A DNA stretch of 64,000 nt from Hanleya hanleyi. Lineage: Eukaryota; Mollusca; Polyplacophora; Lepidopleurida; Hanleyidae. How positions within the stretch are numbered: position 1 is the stretch's first letter; each line of letters begins with the position of its first letter. The translations under genes were made by a program, and so were the position numbers. Shown here piece after piece: positions 1-12,009 of the stretch. The DNA lies in NCBI GenBank assembly GCA_036873755.1, contig JAVTVY010020614.1, forward strand, positions 1 to 64,000. Reading direction: 5' to 3'. The notes under the pieces are model-generated. The model was not told the origin of the DNA and did no database searches. It saw only the letters and a program-made list of their open reading frames with translations.

Positions 1-245
1 GGTCGAATTTGGCACACTTTCGTACATTTTAGGGAGTTTTTCAGAAAAGTTGAAGAATGTTTAAAGAGGATTGCACGTCTGTCCTTTTCAATTTGAATAT
101 CTCACTTGTCTCCTAGAATAATGACAGGAGTGTGACCATTCGGACAATATATACTTTCACAGGGGTTTTGTTAATTTTTTGCATATATTTAAGGCTGAAG
201 ACCCGAACCCATGTCTACTTTTAACCGCACATGATTTAGGTGTGG
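1..245. repeat. Direct repeat, copy 1
   Basis: This stretch matches 1473-1723 closely from GGTCGAATTTG through TGATTTAGGTGTGGAAT in the same orientation, with scattered substitutions and small indels. It may begin before the window. The two copies are about 1.47 kb apart, so they could be a local duplication or the terminal repeats of an unrecognised element. Neither copy holds a convincing ORF. Confidence 0.7.
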
Positions 246-1472
246 AATGCACCCTTAATGTAGGCTCCATTGCATGGTTATAGCACACGAGTAGGTCAAA
301 TATTGCATGTTCTCCTACACTACACTCGTTAAAAGCGCTTATTCGAACCTTGTGATGACTTGATATGGAATGGGATAGTAAAGTGCATTTATCTTAGTCA
401 GAAATGTTTCGATTTTATGCATACTACATGGTATGATAGCATTGGCCTTGCATATATGCGATTTGGACCTATACAGAATTACCTCCCCTTGGTTAGGCAT
501 ATATGTTACCTCCCTTACTTAGGCATATATGTTACGATTAGTGACCTGTATATCCCATTATTGTCAATGTGAATGTCAAAGTGAAAGTGATTAGTTTTCA
601 ATACGGATCACACCAGCACCCTGATTTAGAGTGAATGAGAGTGCATTATTCTGGTTTTGTCACTTTTATCTCGAAGTTTGTACTTCCATCCTGCAATCTT
701 TTGGAAAAGTCGGAATAAAAAATTATTGACAATTTGGCTCGAATTTCAGCTATTTTTGCGTTTATTTCGCTTTTCATGCCTCATTTGGAAGCTGGTCAAC
801 GCTCCCGATCTTTGTACATGGGGTTGATTGCCACGGTCAAAGCATAATGCTACGATATTCTGTTCAGCTCGTAAACTGGTGATTGTTTAGAAAAAGTTGC
901 AAAAAGAAAGATGGGGTAGGGGGATAGTGATTGACGGTATATCCGATAAAACTGCATACTACAAGCAAGTGTCGCATACGAAGAAACTCGCAAACACTTC
1001 TAGATTGGCATAGCGTTGAGAACAGAAATTCTGAGAAAACACCCCCTAGCCTTAAAGGTGCACTCCACACTTGCCACGGTTTCGTACAAAGTGGCCCATC
1101 ACTAATTTTATAATAAGGAAGGTCGCCTGTTGTTGACAGCATGGTAATTATTCTTCCGTCTCTACTAACTGATATCTATAGTATCACCCTGCTAGACGTC
1201 ACCATTTCCTCAAACGAGGATATAACATTTGCTTGCTGATCGCACCTACGCGTCACTACAGAGTAATCGTTTCCGGAATTGAATATATGGCAGGCCAAAA
1301 TCCTAACTTTTTCGGGGAACGAAAATGATGATCCTTTATGGTGATAAAATTTTACGAAAAACGACTAGGTCGACCTCCTGTTTGTTTTCCCCTTTTTAAA
1401 ATGCCCGTTGGACGGAGAAACTTTCACATGTCTAACAAAAAAAATCATTTCGTTTGTTTTCTCAGGATGGTG
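246..1472. other. No gene seen between the two direct repeats
   Basis: I see only short chance ORFs here (under 95 codons, overlapping on both strands) and no motif that I recognise. Confidence 0.5.
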
Positions 1473-1723
1473 GGTCGAATTTGACACATTTTCGTACATT
1501 TTATGGAGTTTTTCAGAAAAGTTGAAGGTTTAAGGAGGATTGCACGTCTTTCCTTTTCAATTTGAATAGCTTACTTATCTCCTGGAATAATGGCATGAAT
1601 GTGCCCATTCGGAAAATATATACTTTTACAGGAGTTTGGTTAAAATTCTTACATATATTTAAGGCCGAAGACCCGAACCCATGTCTATTTTTAACCGCAC
1701 ATGATTTAGGTGTGGAATCCATC
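1473..1723. repeat. Direct repeat, copy 2
   Basis: Second copy of the repeat at 1-245. The ORFs that cross it (1513-1725 minus and 1562-2002 plus) have no family resemblance and are treated as chance. Confidence 0.7.
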
Positions 1724-2764
1724 ATAGAAACTTCTCTACGATTGCTCGCTACGAACGATCGTAATCAGACTTCGACGTCATATTCAAGCAGTTCACGGCT
1801 TTCGCCGTTTCCAAACATGCGTGGTAATGGGGATTTCAATTTTGTTTTTTGGAAAACTTCGACCATTCCCAGAAACAGTAAACCGCTAGTAAATGTCAAA
1901 TATAACCTCTTACAACAATTTAGCATAAAAAAAAGTATGGGGTGTGGGTACCATTCGGTAGAACCTTTAAGATTAATAATTATTATAAAGGTTTGGAAAT
2001 AATTTTTTTTATTGAATAAAAGTTCATTCCCCATAAAAGATTACAATCCATCGCTTCTCTGATATGAAAAACTTAACATTTGTGATATTTTTAGCCTTAA
2101 TTGCGGAAAGTGAGTGAGTGAGTGAATAAGATTTAACGTCGCTTTCAACATTTTTTGAAAGGGAGGAGAGGGGCGGGATATCTACTTGTAACAGAGTAGA
2201 TCTAATGCTGCCATTTTATTAATTATCGAAAGACCCTTTCAGCTCACCTGTATTCTTGATCAACTTTGAAAACAACGAACAAATCTCTATACTTGGTTCT
2301 TTCACTTCTGAGAAAATAGACTTTCGAAACAAAAATCTATATATACAATCAGTATATCATTGTGTTCTCTATATTTTACTTTGTAACCAGCTATATTGGT
2401 TGACTAACACACTTTCTAAACCCAACCTGCCGTTCTCTCACTTTCTCACAGAATATAATCATTTCAGAAAGGTATATGAAATATGCCGATGATTTATTAT
2501 GTTATTACCAGAACTGCAGTAAGGACTGGTTAAGACTTGCCATTTGTGCGGAGTAACCATGGTAATTATAGTATAGTGTGTTATTGATTCCGAGTTCTGT
2601 GTTCTGAGCACTAATACCTTTTTCCAATTCTAATTTTTGATTCTTGAATCTAGCCGACAAAATTTTCGGGTTTTAACCGATGATTCTAGTACAGAAATGC
2701 TTGATACAAATGGGCCATGTGGGGTGTCGTATTGAAGCGTTTGTTGGGTTGAGTTCAAATGGAG
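1724..2764. other. Gene-free stretch with one SINE-type tail
   Basis: At about 2112-2153 a GTGAGTGAGTGAGTG run is followed by a TTTAACGTCGCTTTCAAC segment. This is the reverse complement of the tail seen at 17095 and 48246 and of the SINE at 42620, so it is a minus-strand SINE remnant. The rest is AT-rich with no supported gene. Confidence 0.5.
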
Positions 2765-3150
2765 TGCCCTAACAGAAACAGGGCGCAGTTAGGGCGCCAT
2801 TAGAGCGCGGTGATTTAGACAGCTACAGCGCTGTTAGAGTGCGCGCTCTAACTGCGTCCTTGGAGATGGCATTATTCCCAATATGCCTGGAGCGCTTTTA
2901 GGGCGCGGTTTCAAAAACTTTTATTGCGCCTAGCTGCGCCCTTAATACAGCGCAATTAGAGCACAGTAGTATAGCGCGATTAGGGCGCAGTACGGGCAAT
3001 ATTAAGGCGCAGATATGGCGCTAATTAGAGCGCATCACCTGCTCCAATATAAAATTAGGGTGCAGTTAGGAGGCAGTAGGAGGGGTATTGTATGGATGGT
3101 ACTCAATTAGGCGCAGTTAGGGCATAGTTAAGGCACACTTGGGGAACAGA
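2765..3150. repeat. Degenerate minisatellite of TTAGGGCGCAG-like units
   Basis: The stretch is a loose array of variants of TTAGGGCGCAG and AATTAGAGCGCA (about 11-14 bp), with spacers. Both orientations of GCGC-bearing units occur near 2820-2860. It is clearly GC-richer than its surroundings. It is not a clean telomeric array, because units are interrupted by GCGCAG. Confidence 0.65.
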
Positions 3151-3307
3151 GGAGTAAACATAAATTGGAGATGCAAATAAGGTAAAAGATGCTATATTGG
3201 CATCTACCTCCTCTAATAAGTCTAATTTTACTTTGCAGGTACAAGCGTGCAGCCTTCGTCCATTAAATACTTTCCGCAACTATAACCCAAACAAATAATT
3301 CAAATTA

Positions 3308-3925
3308 TAACATTAGCATCAAATTAAAAGGATAAATCATAGTATACATAACACTAGGCTAATTTCCTACAAGACAGATGCGGTCAACAGTTTTCAATGA
3401 TGCCAGCAAGACACCATGATGTTCCAAAAATATCAAATCCGTATCGCTGATCAGTATTCTTAATCCATATGATACACGTTGTAAAGTTTTTATCTAGAGT
3501 ATGATGTATCTGTCATGCTTTGATTGTGATTGTTCATATGAACACTATGAGAATCTTGAAAAAATAGGTTCATAGGGCCCCTAGCCCCGGGTTAAGCGGA
3601 AATAGACACACTTTACTCGTATTTTGCTATCAGCATGCGATATGTATCGCCAATTTGAGAAACTTAGAGTGGAGACGCTTGATGATATAGCCTTGTTTTA
3701 CAAGTTTCTGCAATAATGTTTTGTGACTTTGATTAAAATCGTCACATTTAACACAGGATCTAGCAAATCCTACTAGGCGAGATAAGTATACGCCATATGC
3801 AGGTCCCTCTGGTATATTACTCTCCAGATAGGGATAGTTTACGATGTCGAAATTGTAATCATCTCTTTTGTCGAAAAGTCGACGAGAGAGAATGCCGCTT
3901 CACTTTTATAGATACGAGTGCTCAT
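3308..3925 (-). mobile_element. Penelope-like element P1, 3' part
   Basis: This matches the 3' region and RT C-terminus of the PLE copies at 18341 and 59923. It contains the short downstream membrane-ORF region, the conserved block near CCCCGGGTTAAGCGGAA, and the RT thumb region up to the CGACGAGAGAGAATGCC segment. It is diverged and not translatable. Homology breaks off near 3925 and resumes at 5236, so a 1.3-kb segment has been inserted. Confidence 0.8.
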
Positions 3926-3962
3926 CCGCCCATGGGTTCATTCACCCCCATGGGTTAGTTTA

Positions 3963-4293
3963 TAGGAATAGGGAGAACGCGTGCCCTTTCTATACTACTC
4001 ATCGCGCACTACTCATCGCGCATGCGCAGTCGACCCATTCTACTGTAGTGTGTAAGCCTGGCCCATGGAATCTCAGGTAGCGAAAACCCCAGGTCTCTCG
4101 CCCCACTCTATCCCGCGCCACACCTATAGGGATAGGGAGATCGTGTGCCCTTTCTATACTACTCATCGCGCACTACTCATCGCGCATGCGCAGTCGACCC
4201 ATTCTACTGTAGTGTGTAAGCCTGGCCCATGGAATCTCAGGTAGCGAAAACCCCAGGTCTCTCGCCCCACCCTATCCTGTGCCACACCTATGC
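3963..4293. repeat. 164-bp tandem duplication, two units
   Basis: The unit with GTGCCCTTTCTATACTACTC at 3981 recurs at 4145, giving a period of 164 bp. Both units contain TACTCATCGCGCACTACTCATCGCGC-type short repeats, the segment CATGCGCAGTCGACCCATTC and an ATGGAATCTCAGGTAGCG segment. The two units are nearly identical, so the duplication looks recent. Confidence 0.8.
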
Positions 4294-4369
4294 GACCCGC
4301 TGTGCAGTGAGTGAAGTGGAGGAGGAGGAGTAGTAGGAGAGCAGAAAGTGCCCCCCTATATATTTTTGC

Positions 4370-5235
4370 TATCGCTAATGCTAGAGGGCTGAAACTAACC
4401 ACACTATATCTTTGGGTCAAGCCCTACAAGAAAATTTAAAAGAATCCAAGATGGCCGCAATGATGACGTCACTGTGACGTCATTTTCAAAAAGAGCATTT
4501 TTGGACGATTTTTCGGTCAAAATCTTAACTTTAGTTTTTTCTTCGCAAAAACTGCATGATAAATTAGCAAATAATGATCTGATATGAAATAAAATAAGTT
4601 TTACCCACTTTTCAATACAGAAAAGCAAAAATTTTGAAGAAATATGACGAAAACATCATTCTTTCTGGTACCCCACGTGGCCGCCATTTTGAATTTCCCC
4701 ATGATCCCCTACTCGTGAGGTTACGCAAATAGGCTCTAAATAACCCCAATATGATACCCTTTAACGTCACGAAGTTTCAGCTCTCCATTTTTTGGCGTTC
4801 CGGAGATATCGCAGAAAGTTTGGTAGGGGGGCATTTTGCCCACCCCCCCCTCCTCCAGGCCTGGTAGGGTTAATAGGGGAAGAGAGGGAGGGGGAACATA
4901 TCAGGGGGTGTTTTTTGGTGATGCTAAGATATATGTTTCAGTAAAATGCATTGAATCGCGCCGAATCAACATGCTGAATGTTTGCATAATTTTTGAAGAA
5001 AAATGGCAAAACATCACCTTTCTGATACCCCCAAATGGACGCCATTTTGAATTTACCCATGATCCTCTGCTCGGGGGGTCATGCAAATTGGCTCAAAATT
5101 ACCCCAATGTGATAATTTCAAAAGTCACGGAGTTTCAGCTCTCATTTTTTTGTCGTTCCGGAGATACGAGCAAAAAAACCAACGGGGGGGGGGGGGCGGA
5201 AAGTGCCCCCATCCCCCCAGGCCAGGTAGGGTTAA
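4370..5235 (-). repeat. Dispersed repeat R1 (one full and one partial copy)
   Basis: Shared features with the other R1 copies are a TGACGTCA-rich start next to AAGATGGCC, a middle with ATTTTGAATTTACCCATGATC, a GTTCCGGAGATA segment, a G or C homopolymer, and a terminus ending in CAGGTAGGGTTA. It looks like a short terminal-inverted-repeat (MITE-type) family, because the opposite end in some copies resembles the reverse complement of this terminus. No protein coding was found. Confidence 0.55.
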
Positions 5236-6120
5236 GTAACATGTGTCGCTAGGATCATCTGTAGTTTCCTTCAAATCCAATGAAGGTGGATATATATCCT
5301 TCACTGCGTCATTTATATAACGATTATCCACAGCAAGAAGATCGTCTATATAGCGTTTGGTGAATGAGAAGGAACGGGCTTTGAAATATTCTGTTTATGA
5401 AAGCGTCTATATATATTTGTATTCATAACAGAACAGATAAAAGGTCAGTCAAAAGGGATGCACAATTAGTATCCATTGGAATACCTGTTGATATATTGCA
5501 TTGCCAAATTTCACATAGATAATATTAATGAGAAATCCGAGCAACTCTATAAACAAAGAAACATCCCATGAATGATATCCCTTGTAAGCAGTAGAGCTAA
5601 ATAATGCTTCATGGGTTATAACATTAATATATCGGCGATCAGTTTTCTTGAAAACTGATACTATAAATGAACTAAGACGAACAATATGGTCCTGATGAGG
5701 GATTGTAGTATAGCGAGTCGAGAAATGTCACGTGGATACATATACATACGGTATGCGACCTTTAGCATCAAGTTCTTCCGAATGACATTTTTTTAATACC
5801 CACATGCATTAAATGCGAGAGTTCTTAGAAACAGTAGCGCAATACCTTTCCCAAAATGCTTTTACCTGCTGAAGGGCCCTCGACAACCGGGTTGAAAGAA
5901 GCTTCTAGAACCAGTTATGAATCTTGGGAGTCCAGTACACTTTCGGTATATCGTTATGAGTGGTTGGAAGACAAATACTTCTTTCCTTGAGAAACATTTT
6001 ATTGTTGTTAACTAAATCTCTCAGAGTAAATGCTGTTTGGGAGTAAGTAGACATATTCGGCGATGGTGTGCCTATACTCAACTCCTTAACCACCACCTGG
6101 TAATAGTAATATTTACATAT
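5236..6120 (-). mobile_element. Penelope-like element P1, RT region
   Basis: PLE homology resumes with the RT segment encoding the DIYPPSLDLKETTD motif (decayed). It continues upstream in element sense through the region matching the YIDD box, the finger region and the sequence before PADKAPNN, with many frameshifts and deletions. It stops abruptly at 6120 next to the start of an LTR. A non-functional relic. Confidence 0.75.
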
Positions 6121-7003
6121 TGTAAAATATCAAATCAGATAATGAAGGTTTATACTCATTCATATTTTGATTAGGTTATTATATAGAAAATCATATATGT
6201 ATCTATTTCAGTTTTTACATTTATCTAAATCAGTTTTGGAAAGTTTATTGTAATGTTAGTTCCAGGGTTTGATTAGTACATGGCAAGTATATTGAGAGTG
6301 AGAACTCGGCATTAATCGAGCGGAAGCCAGGAAATACTGACCCGCTGTATGGTATAAACTGCTCTATGCACTTGAGTGGTCAGGAAGCACCGACAATTAA
6401 AGATAAGCTGACAACAGACTAATGGTATCTGGTACTGCAAGAGACCTGACACTTCAGGTCAAGTTATATTTTAATTGAGACTCGAATAGAAGGCTTGGTT
6501 TATAGAAATGAAATATCTTGTTAAATGTATTAAGTGTTTGTACGGTATCAAAGTGATTAGAACAGGCCAGCTGTGTTTGGATAATGACTGATGCTCAAGT
6601 ACATGGTCAGTCCGGCTGTATCGTTAATTAACTGTTTGAGTTGTGAGAAACCGGAGATTAGTCCAGGCAGATGTGAAGTGTTTTATTTACTGGTCTGTAT
6701 AAAATTCAATGTAATTTCACAATGATTTAGACTTGAACAACTGTCTCCCTTGAGCATGGCATCGCTCATTGTAAGAAGTGAAATGTTCGTATACATGTAT
6801 GTTCGTATACTGTACGTACAAGCCATGCTTGCTATGTTACCAGCGAATAAATGCGAGTTTATTGTGAAGAAACATCGATCTTGTGTCAAATCTTTAGAGG
6901 CAACTCTAGAGTCGAACGAGCACTTCTAGTACAGGGTTATATAGAGATCATCCCCGTGTCTATCACCTTTACGTAACAGCTGATCGGACACTAAAATTCT
7001 ATA
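6121..7003 (+). mobile_element. LTR copy A of a Ty3/gypsy-like retroelement
   Basis: This 883-bp block starts TGTAAAATATCAAA and ends AAAATTCTATA. It is repeated in part at 7534-8256 and closely at 12066-12909. It is followed directly by TTGGCGACCCCGACGAGAC, which has the form of a tRNA primer-binding site, as in many gypsy-type elements. The superfamily call is inferred from this layout, because no pol ORF is present. Confidence 0.65.
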
Positions 7004-7402
7004 TTGGCGACCCCGACGAGACAAAGAAATCAAGATTGATGAGACAAAGCAGGTATGGCGGAGCAACCGATCCGTGCCCACGAATTACAGGAGATCGCAT
7101 AAGATAACAGCATTGATAAATTCTGTACGTGAGGACAATGCGGTCAGTGAGAGAGCACGGTTGTAATGAGAAAAATTACGGGACTAATTCCCAACCCACG
7201 ACAGAGGTGTGCATTCGTGATGTCCGACTTGAGGGTATCGAGCTGTTGGACTGTGCACTGTGCTATCATGACACGGAATTCTCAACTTTCTCCAATCTAC
7301 CATCATGTAGTTTTTGCGAACTTTGACAGCGTGCTGCAAACGATTGCGTTTGACACGTTGTGTTCCAGAAAAGGTAAAATGGCCTATGGGACATGCTTTT
7401 GA
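7004..7402 (+). mobile_element. Primer-binding site and leader, copy A
   Basis: A PBS-like TGGCGACCCC at 7005 is followed by a leader that matches 8257-8656 almost base for base. A 15-codon ORF starting at 7055 (MAEQPIRAHELQEIA) ends in a stop that both copies share. A 78-codon ORF at 7166-7402 is conserved in the second copy (8420-8656) with a few replacements and resembles no family that I recognise. It may be leader RNA or a decayed gag. Confidence 0.5.
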
Positions 7403-7487
7403 TTTTTAAATTGTAACCGATCTATTATAAGTCATTTTTCGGGCAGGATACCATATGATATCTGCTATATATTGATGGATATATATG

Positions 7488-7533
7488 AGTTAATTGTGGT
7501 TGGGAGAACAATTAACTTGTGGTAACGGAGGTA
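7488..7533. repeat. Hairpin plus purine-rich tract before LTR B
   Basis: GAGTTAATTGTGG and ACAATTAACT can pair, followed by GGTAACGGAGG directly before TGTAAAA. The same arrangement occurs at 11738-11805 and 12010-12065. The position fits a polypurine tract that primes plus-strand synthesis. Confidence 0.5.
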
Positions 7534-8256
7534 TGTAAAATATGGAATGAGATAATGAATATTTTGATCATATATGTATCTTGTTGATTTCACATTTACC
7601 TTAATCAGTTCGGTTAAAATGTCAGTTCGAGCGTTTGTACATTTGAGAGCATTTCTCTGCTAATTAAGCGGAAGCCAGGAAGTCTAAACCGGGTATATAC
7701 TTGTGTTGATAACGTTTCAGACCAGAGATTTGGATTTGACACATCAGGTCAATTATAGCAGGCCTGGCTGCATTGTAGAAATGAAAGATAAAGGTCTTAG
7801 TATGTAAGCTAGAGCCTACATGAATGTGGTACGGTATTAAAGTGACCAGGTCAGGCCACAGCTGTGTTTAAATTAACAACCAGTGGCAAGTGGTCAATCC
7901 GGCAGGTCCCTAATTAATTGTTACAAATCCTGGAGTTGAGGGTTTTGTACCAGCCTCTGGTTCAAGTGCTTATTTGTTTTACTGTATAAAATTCGATGTA
8001 ATTTCACAATGATTCGAGCAATAACATCGTGGCTTCAATCTGTACGGACGTTTTCAGGATATCTTTGATTTGCTGTACCAATGTCTATGTTATGATGCAG
8101 AAGTAATACAACATCAACCTCTATCATCACAACGAGTTGTCTTGTAGTTCTTTGGCTTTGACTGAAGACGAACTTATGGAAACTGGGTTATATAGAGATC
8201 ATCCCCGTTGTCTATCACCTTTACGTAATCAACTGATAGGACACTAAAATTCTATA
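7534..8256 (+). mobile_element. LTR copy B, shortened
   Basis: It starts TGTAAAATATGG and ends TTCTATA. It is about 723 bp, with internal deletions and replacement of the segment seen at 6720-6900 in copy A. It is preceded by a polypurine-like tract and followed by a PBS-like sequence, so it sits in the middle of an LTR-interior-LTR-interior series. Confidence 0.6.
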
Positions 8257-8656
8257 TTGGCGGCCCCCGACGAGAAAAAGAAATCAAGATTGATGAGACA
8301 AAGCAGGTATGGCGGAGCAACCGATCCGTGCCCACGAATTACAGGAGATCGCATAAGATAACAGCATTGATAAATTCTGTACGTGAGGACAATGCGGTCA
8401 GTGAGAGAGCACGGTTGTATTGAGAAAAATTACGGGGCTAATCCCCAACCCACGACAGAGGTGTGAATTCGTGATATCTGACTTGAGGGCATCGAGCTGT
8501 TGGACTGTGCACTGTGCTATCATGACACGGAATTCTCAACTTTCTCCAATCTACCATCATGTAGTTTTTGCGAACTTTGACAGCGTGCTGCAAACGATTG
8601 CGTTTGGCACTTTGTGTTCCAGAAAAGGTAAAATGGCCTATGGGACATGCTATTGA
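8257..8656 (+). mobile_element. Primer-binding site and leader, copy B
   Basis: Copy of 7004-7402 with a TTGGCGGCCCCCGACGAG junction, the same 15-codon ORF and the conserved 78-codon ORF at 8420-8656. After about 8656 the two copies diverge completely. Confidence 0.5.
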
Positions 8657-11600
8657 TTTGACGCAGAACTGTACGACGGTGTTGGATTACGGCGGAGATG
8701 TCATTGAGATGTGGATTACAGCAGCAGCTTAGCAGGCTTGAGGCCTGTAAAAACAGATAAATTTTCGTCACACCTTTACCCTTCCCTTCTGGCATAATAT
8801 TAAGGATGTTTGGTGATATGATGCGGGCAGGTGCCAACCACGCCTGGCACCAACGGAGAGGCGGACAAGGAGTATCTGTCAACGCCCACCAATTGGTCAA
8901 TGAAGTGTCCGGCCCCATCATCGACGGTGACCGACGAAAATATAGACCAGAACAATCAGATTGAACTCTAAATTTTTTAAAATTCATTTGTGTTCGATTT
9001 CGCGTGAAAATGTGTATTTTCATATTGTCGTTCTTGGTGACGTGACAGCGTGTACCAGAAACCTATGGACAGAGTCCTTTCCGTGGAACAGTATATCTAC
9101 AGGTATAGTTTGATTCATTTCATTTAACAGGTAAATGGCCGTAGTGATTGAAAAGATAACTGTGTTGTGATATATTCTCTGCCTGGACTTCCCTGAACTT
9201 TCTGCTTGACGTTGTGAAATTCCCACTGATCGAAAATAGAACGTGTGATGAACAGTATATAAATTTACAGGAATGGGTCATACCCATATGAACTCAAAGA
9301 CAATTTACTTAGATAACTTTCTCGGAACATTTTGGACTGAATCCTCAATCAGGTTGGTAACATATATTGAGCAATCATGTTATATATATACCATAATAGT
9401 GCCTTATATGAATTGATGATATCTCTCGTATATTGTGCATGTTTTGTTTAAGTATGGATAATACTGCATGCCCAATGGTGAAATTGGTAGATTATATGAC
9501 TTCCTTGGTGACTGGTAAAGTTAGTAAATTGCAGTTTGGTAAATCTAGCCTCTGAAGTTTTCACGATAATATTGTGAAGTAATTCCACAATGATTTTTAT
9601 TTTATTAGGATGTTATCGCGATTAGTTGCCATAATAGTGTTAGCTGGTAAGCTAAAATACGTAACGTAATATTGGCTGAATAGAAATAGAATTATCGCGT
9701 ACATGATCGACAGGTCCTACACTGAGTACATGTACATGTAAGTACTAGTAGCTTGAAGTCTATGGAAGCCTGTTCGCGTTCATTGACGAACCATCATAAT
9801 TCCCGATTCGGCTATGAGAGCCTGGATGTCGTGAAGTTTTGTGATTAGTTGTTTATTTTGGGTCCTCAGATATAAGTCTAAGATAGTGGATGACAAATTG
9901 GTTTCAGTTAACGCGTATTGACAACTTTGTAAGTCTATTACATATTGTGTCCAGTTAACCATGAATCTCTGGCTTTCATTATGAGTAACACGCAAGTCCA
10001 AATGTTAACATTTTGCGGATGGAATACCGTATATGACACTAGCACAGGCGATGCTAGAGAAATCCGGTACTTGAGTGACAGTTATGGAGGACTGTTTGAG
10101 ACATAACTACCTAACTACAGAATGATTGTGTCTATGGTGAATATTTTTATAAAGACATTGTTGGTGTACGATATTTGAGAGTGTTTGGTTGCAATTTTCA
10201 ATGATTTCTAACAAGTTCAGTGAACGCGATTGATTTGGATATTTCGGTAATCCGGTGGTCTGCATTATTGACATACATCAGTAGAGTTTGAAAATAAGCC
10301 AGCTGAATCAACATCTGTTAGTTGATTTCGGAACCTATTCTAAATTTTATGTTGAAAGACCATCTAGTAATTCTTGCTAAGGAGATAAGATTATATTTAT
10401 TTGAAGGCAATTTCGTTGATGTGGAGGCAGATGCCTAATGAAATCCATATCGTTTGTTTTGTATTACCATAATGACCTGTGAGGTTATAAAGTTGGTAAC
10501 ATTGTGTAAGGGTGCGCTGATTTAGTTGGATATTTTGAGAATGTCCATGGAATATGAGACGATATGACTATCAAGTTAGGCTGTGCAACTGTTGCTAATG
10601 AGGCGCTCTTACTTGATAAATTTTTCGGTAGTCGTGATGTCTGATTAAGCTTGAATTTGGATTGAGCATCGCTATGCTAACATAGTCAATTCTCGCTGAT
10701 AACTATGATAGTTATGATTTATTTTAGACATTTTTCTCGGTACTGTCGTTCATTACTGTAGTTGGTCAAGATGTTTCGATTAAGTCGACGTGATCGTTCC
10801 TATTCGACTTTCTTCTGGATGATATTGTACATAACGAACCTTGAATTTGTCTGTCCGCTAGATGAGCATTGAGTAGTGTGTTATTTTAGCTAATGCACTT
10901 TTGATTTTACTGTTGGGTACCGCGCGAAGGGCTGTTGAGCCATGCCTAGAATGGCTGTTGAGCCATGTTTAGAAGGGCTGCTGAGCTTTGCATTTTTGAA
11001 TAATGCATTTATGAGTTTTGAATACCACGTGAAGGGCTGATAGGCCATGGCGTGCCGTATACGAAGGGTTGATGGACCATGTTTGTTTGTTTGTTTATTT
11101 TTGGATGCCGTATACGAGAATATATGGCTGCGCACATGTGACCTGTGGCGCATTAGCAATGTTGGGTCACGTGATTTGTAGTATTTCCGTGGGGATCGCG
11201 AGAAATTAGCTTCAAGTTCAACTGGGCAGTATTCTGCTAACAAAGTTTATACTTGTGAATTTGGTGACCAACATAGATTCTTTTTGTCATAACGGCATGT
11301 TGTACGTCATGCATTGATACGATTTGGAACTAAAGCGTTGATCTTATAATATAAAATTATGCAGTAACACCTAGGCATATTACATGTATATCTACTCTGA
11401 CCGATCGGATAGAGTGAGTGATATATGTTGTCGGGGAGTCTTCTTCTCTGCTGTGTTCCGATGGGACGGTTAATTTAAATCCGTCATTTTATTTGGCTTT
11501 GGCCAATCCTTCCCAAGTTTCATGTTTTGAATTGAGGTTAGAGTTTATCTTTATGCCCTTGTGTGAGATTCGGGATTGAATATTGTTTGAATCCTGCATC

Positions 11601-11737
11601 TTATTTGATTATAAAATGTCTTTATTAAATCTGAGCATTTAGTTATGTAATCGTGTAACTGCATGTTAAGCATGGTGGTATAATCGCGTTTTTTAAATTC
11701 GATATTTGAATTTTCTCAACCTTCAATTGACATTATA
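8657..11737. other. Non-coding interior between LTR B and LTR C
   Basis: About 3.1 kb without any gag, protease, RT, RNase H or integrase motif in any frame; the longest ORF is 167 codons on the minus strand and has no family features. If LTR B and LTR C are the two ends of one insertion, this would be the interior of a non-autonomous large LTR derivative. Confidence 0.4.
10917..11085. repeat. Imperfect minisatellite of GAAGGGCTGTTGAGCCATG units
   Basis: Variants of AAGGGCTGTTGAGCCATG recur at about 10925, 10950, 10973, 11032 and 11066 with variable spacing. Some are followed by near-identical pieces such as TTGAATAATGCATTTATGAG. Confidence 0.5.
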
Positions 11738-11805
11738 TTGGAAAGCGGAGTTGAATGTCATTCTGCAGAATGGACATTTAACTTCTGGTACGGAGGGTGT
11801 GTGAA
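11738..11805. repeat. Hairpin and purine tract, second occurrence
   Basis: GAGTTGAATGTCATTCTGCA pairs with GAATGGACATTTAACTTC around a central CTGCAG, then comes TACGGAGGGTGTGTGAAAT. This matches the sequence just before LTR C, and is a decayed LTR start or a duplicated 3' interior end. Confidence 0.5.
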
Positions 11806-12009
11806 ATTTCAAGTGAATGCTACAGGAGTGCACGCCATAAAGACATTTAGTTGGTTTCATATTTCCCTGACCATCCTTTTAATGGCTTACTTTAACCTAG
11901 TATTAGTTCATGATTTGATAATTTTGCTTTAGTTTTGTTCGAACGTTTTTCATTTTCATTCTTTGGTATCTGATATATCTATTTTTGAATTCATTGTTTG
12001 ATGTTGGAA

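Larger units (their letters stand above)
3926..5235. mobile_element. Insertion nested in PLE P1
   Basis: The PLE homology is interrupted here. The insert has two parts: a 164-bp tandem duplication (3963-4293), and one and a half copies of a dispersed repeat (4370-4870 and 4900-5235) that also occurs at 15470-15935, 25540-25899 and 46622-47092. ORFs inside it are low-complexity chance frames. Confidence 0.7.

Noticed and set aside
2765..3150. Interstitial telomere array (TTAGGG)n
   Set aside because: TTAGGG is never repeated in register; the unit is longer and carries GCGCAG.
5690..5720. CTGATGAG motif near the PLE as a ribozyme core
   Set aside because: It falls in RT-coding sequence on the opposite strand in all copies and has no matching GAAA and stem, so it is coincidental.
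8520..9023. 167-codon minus ORF as a retroelement protein
   Set aside because: There is no gag or pol motif, and it overlaps the leader of the plus-strand element.
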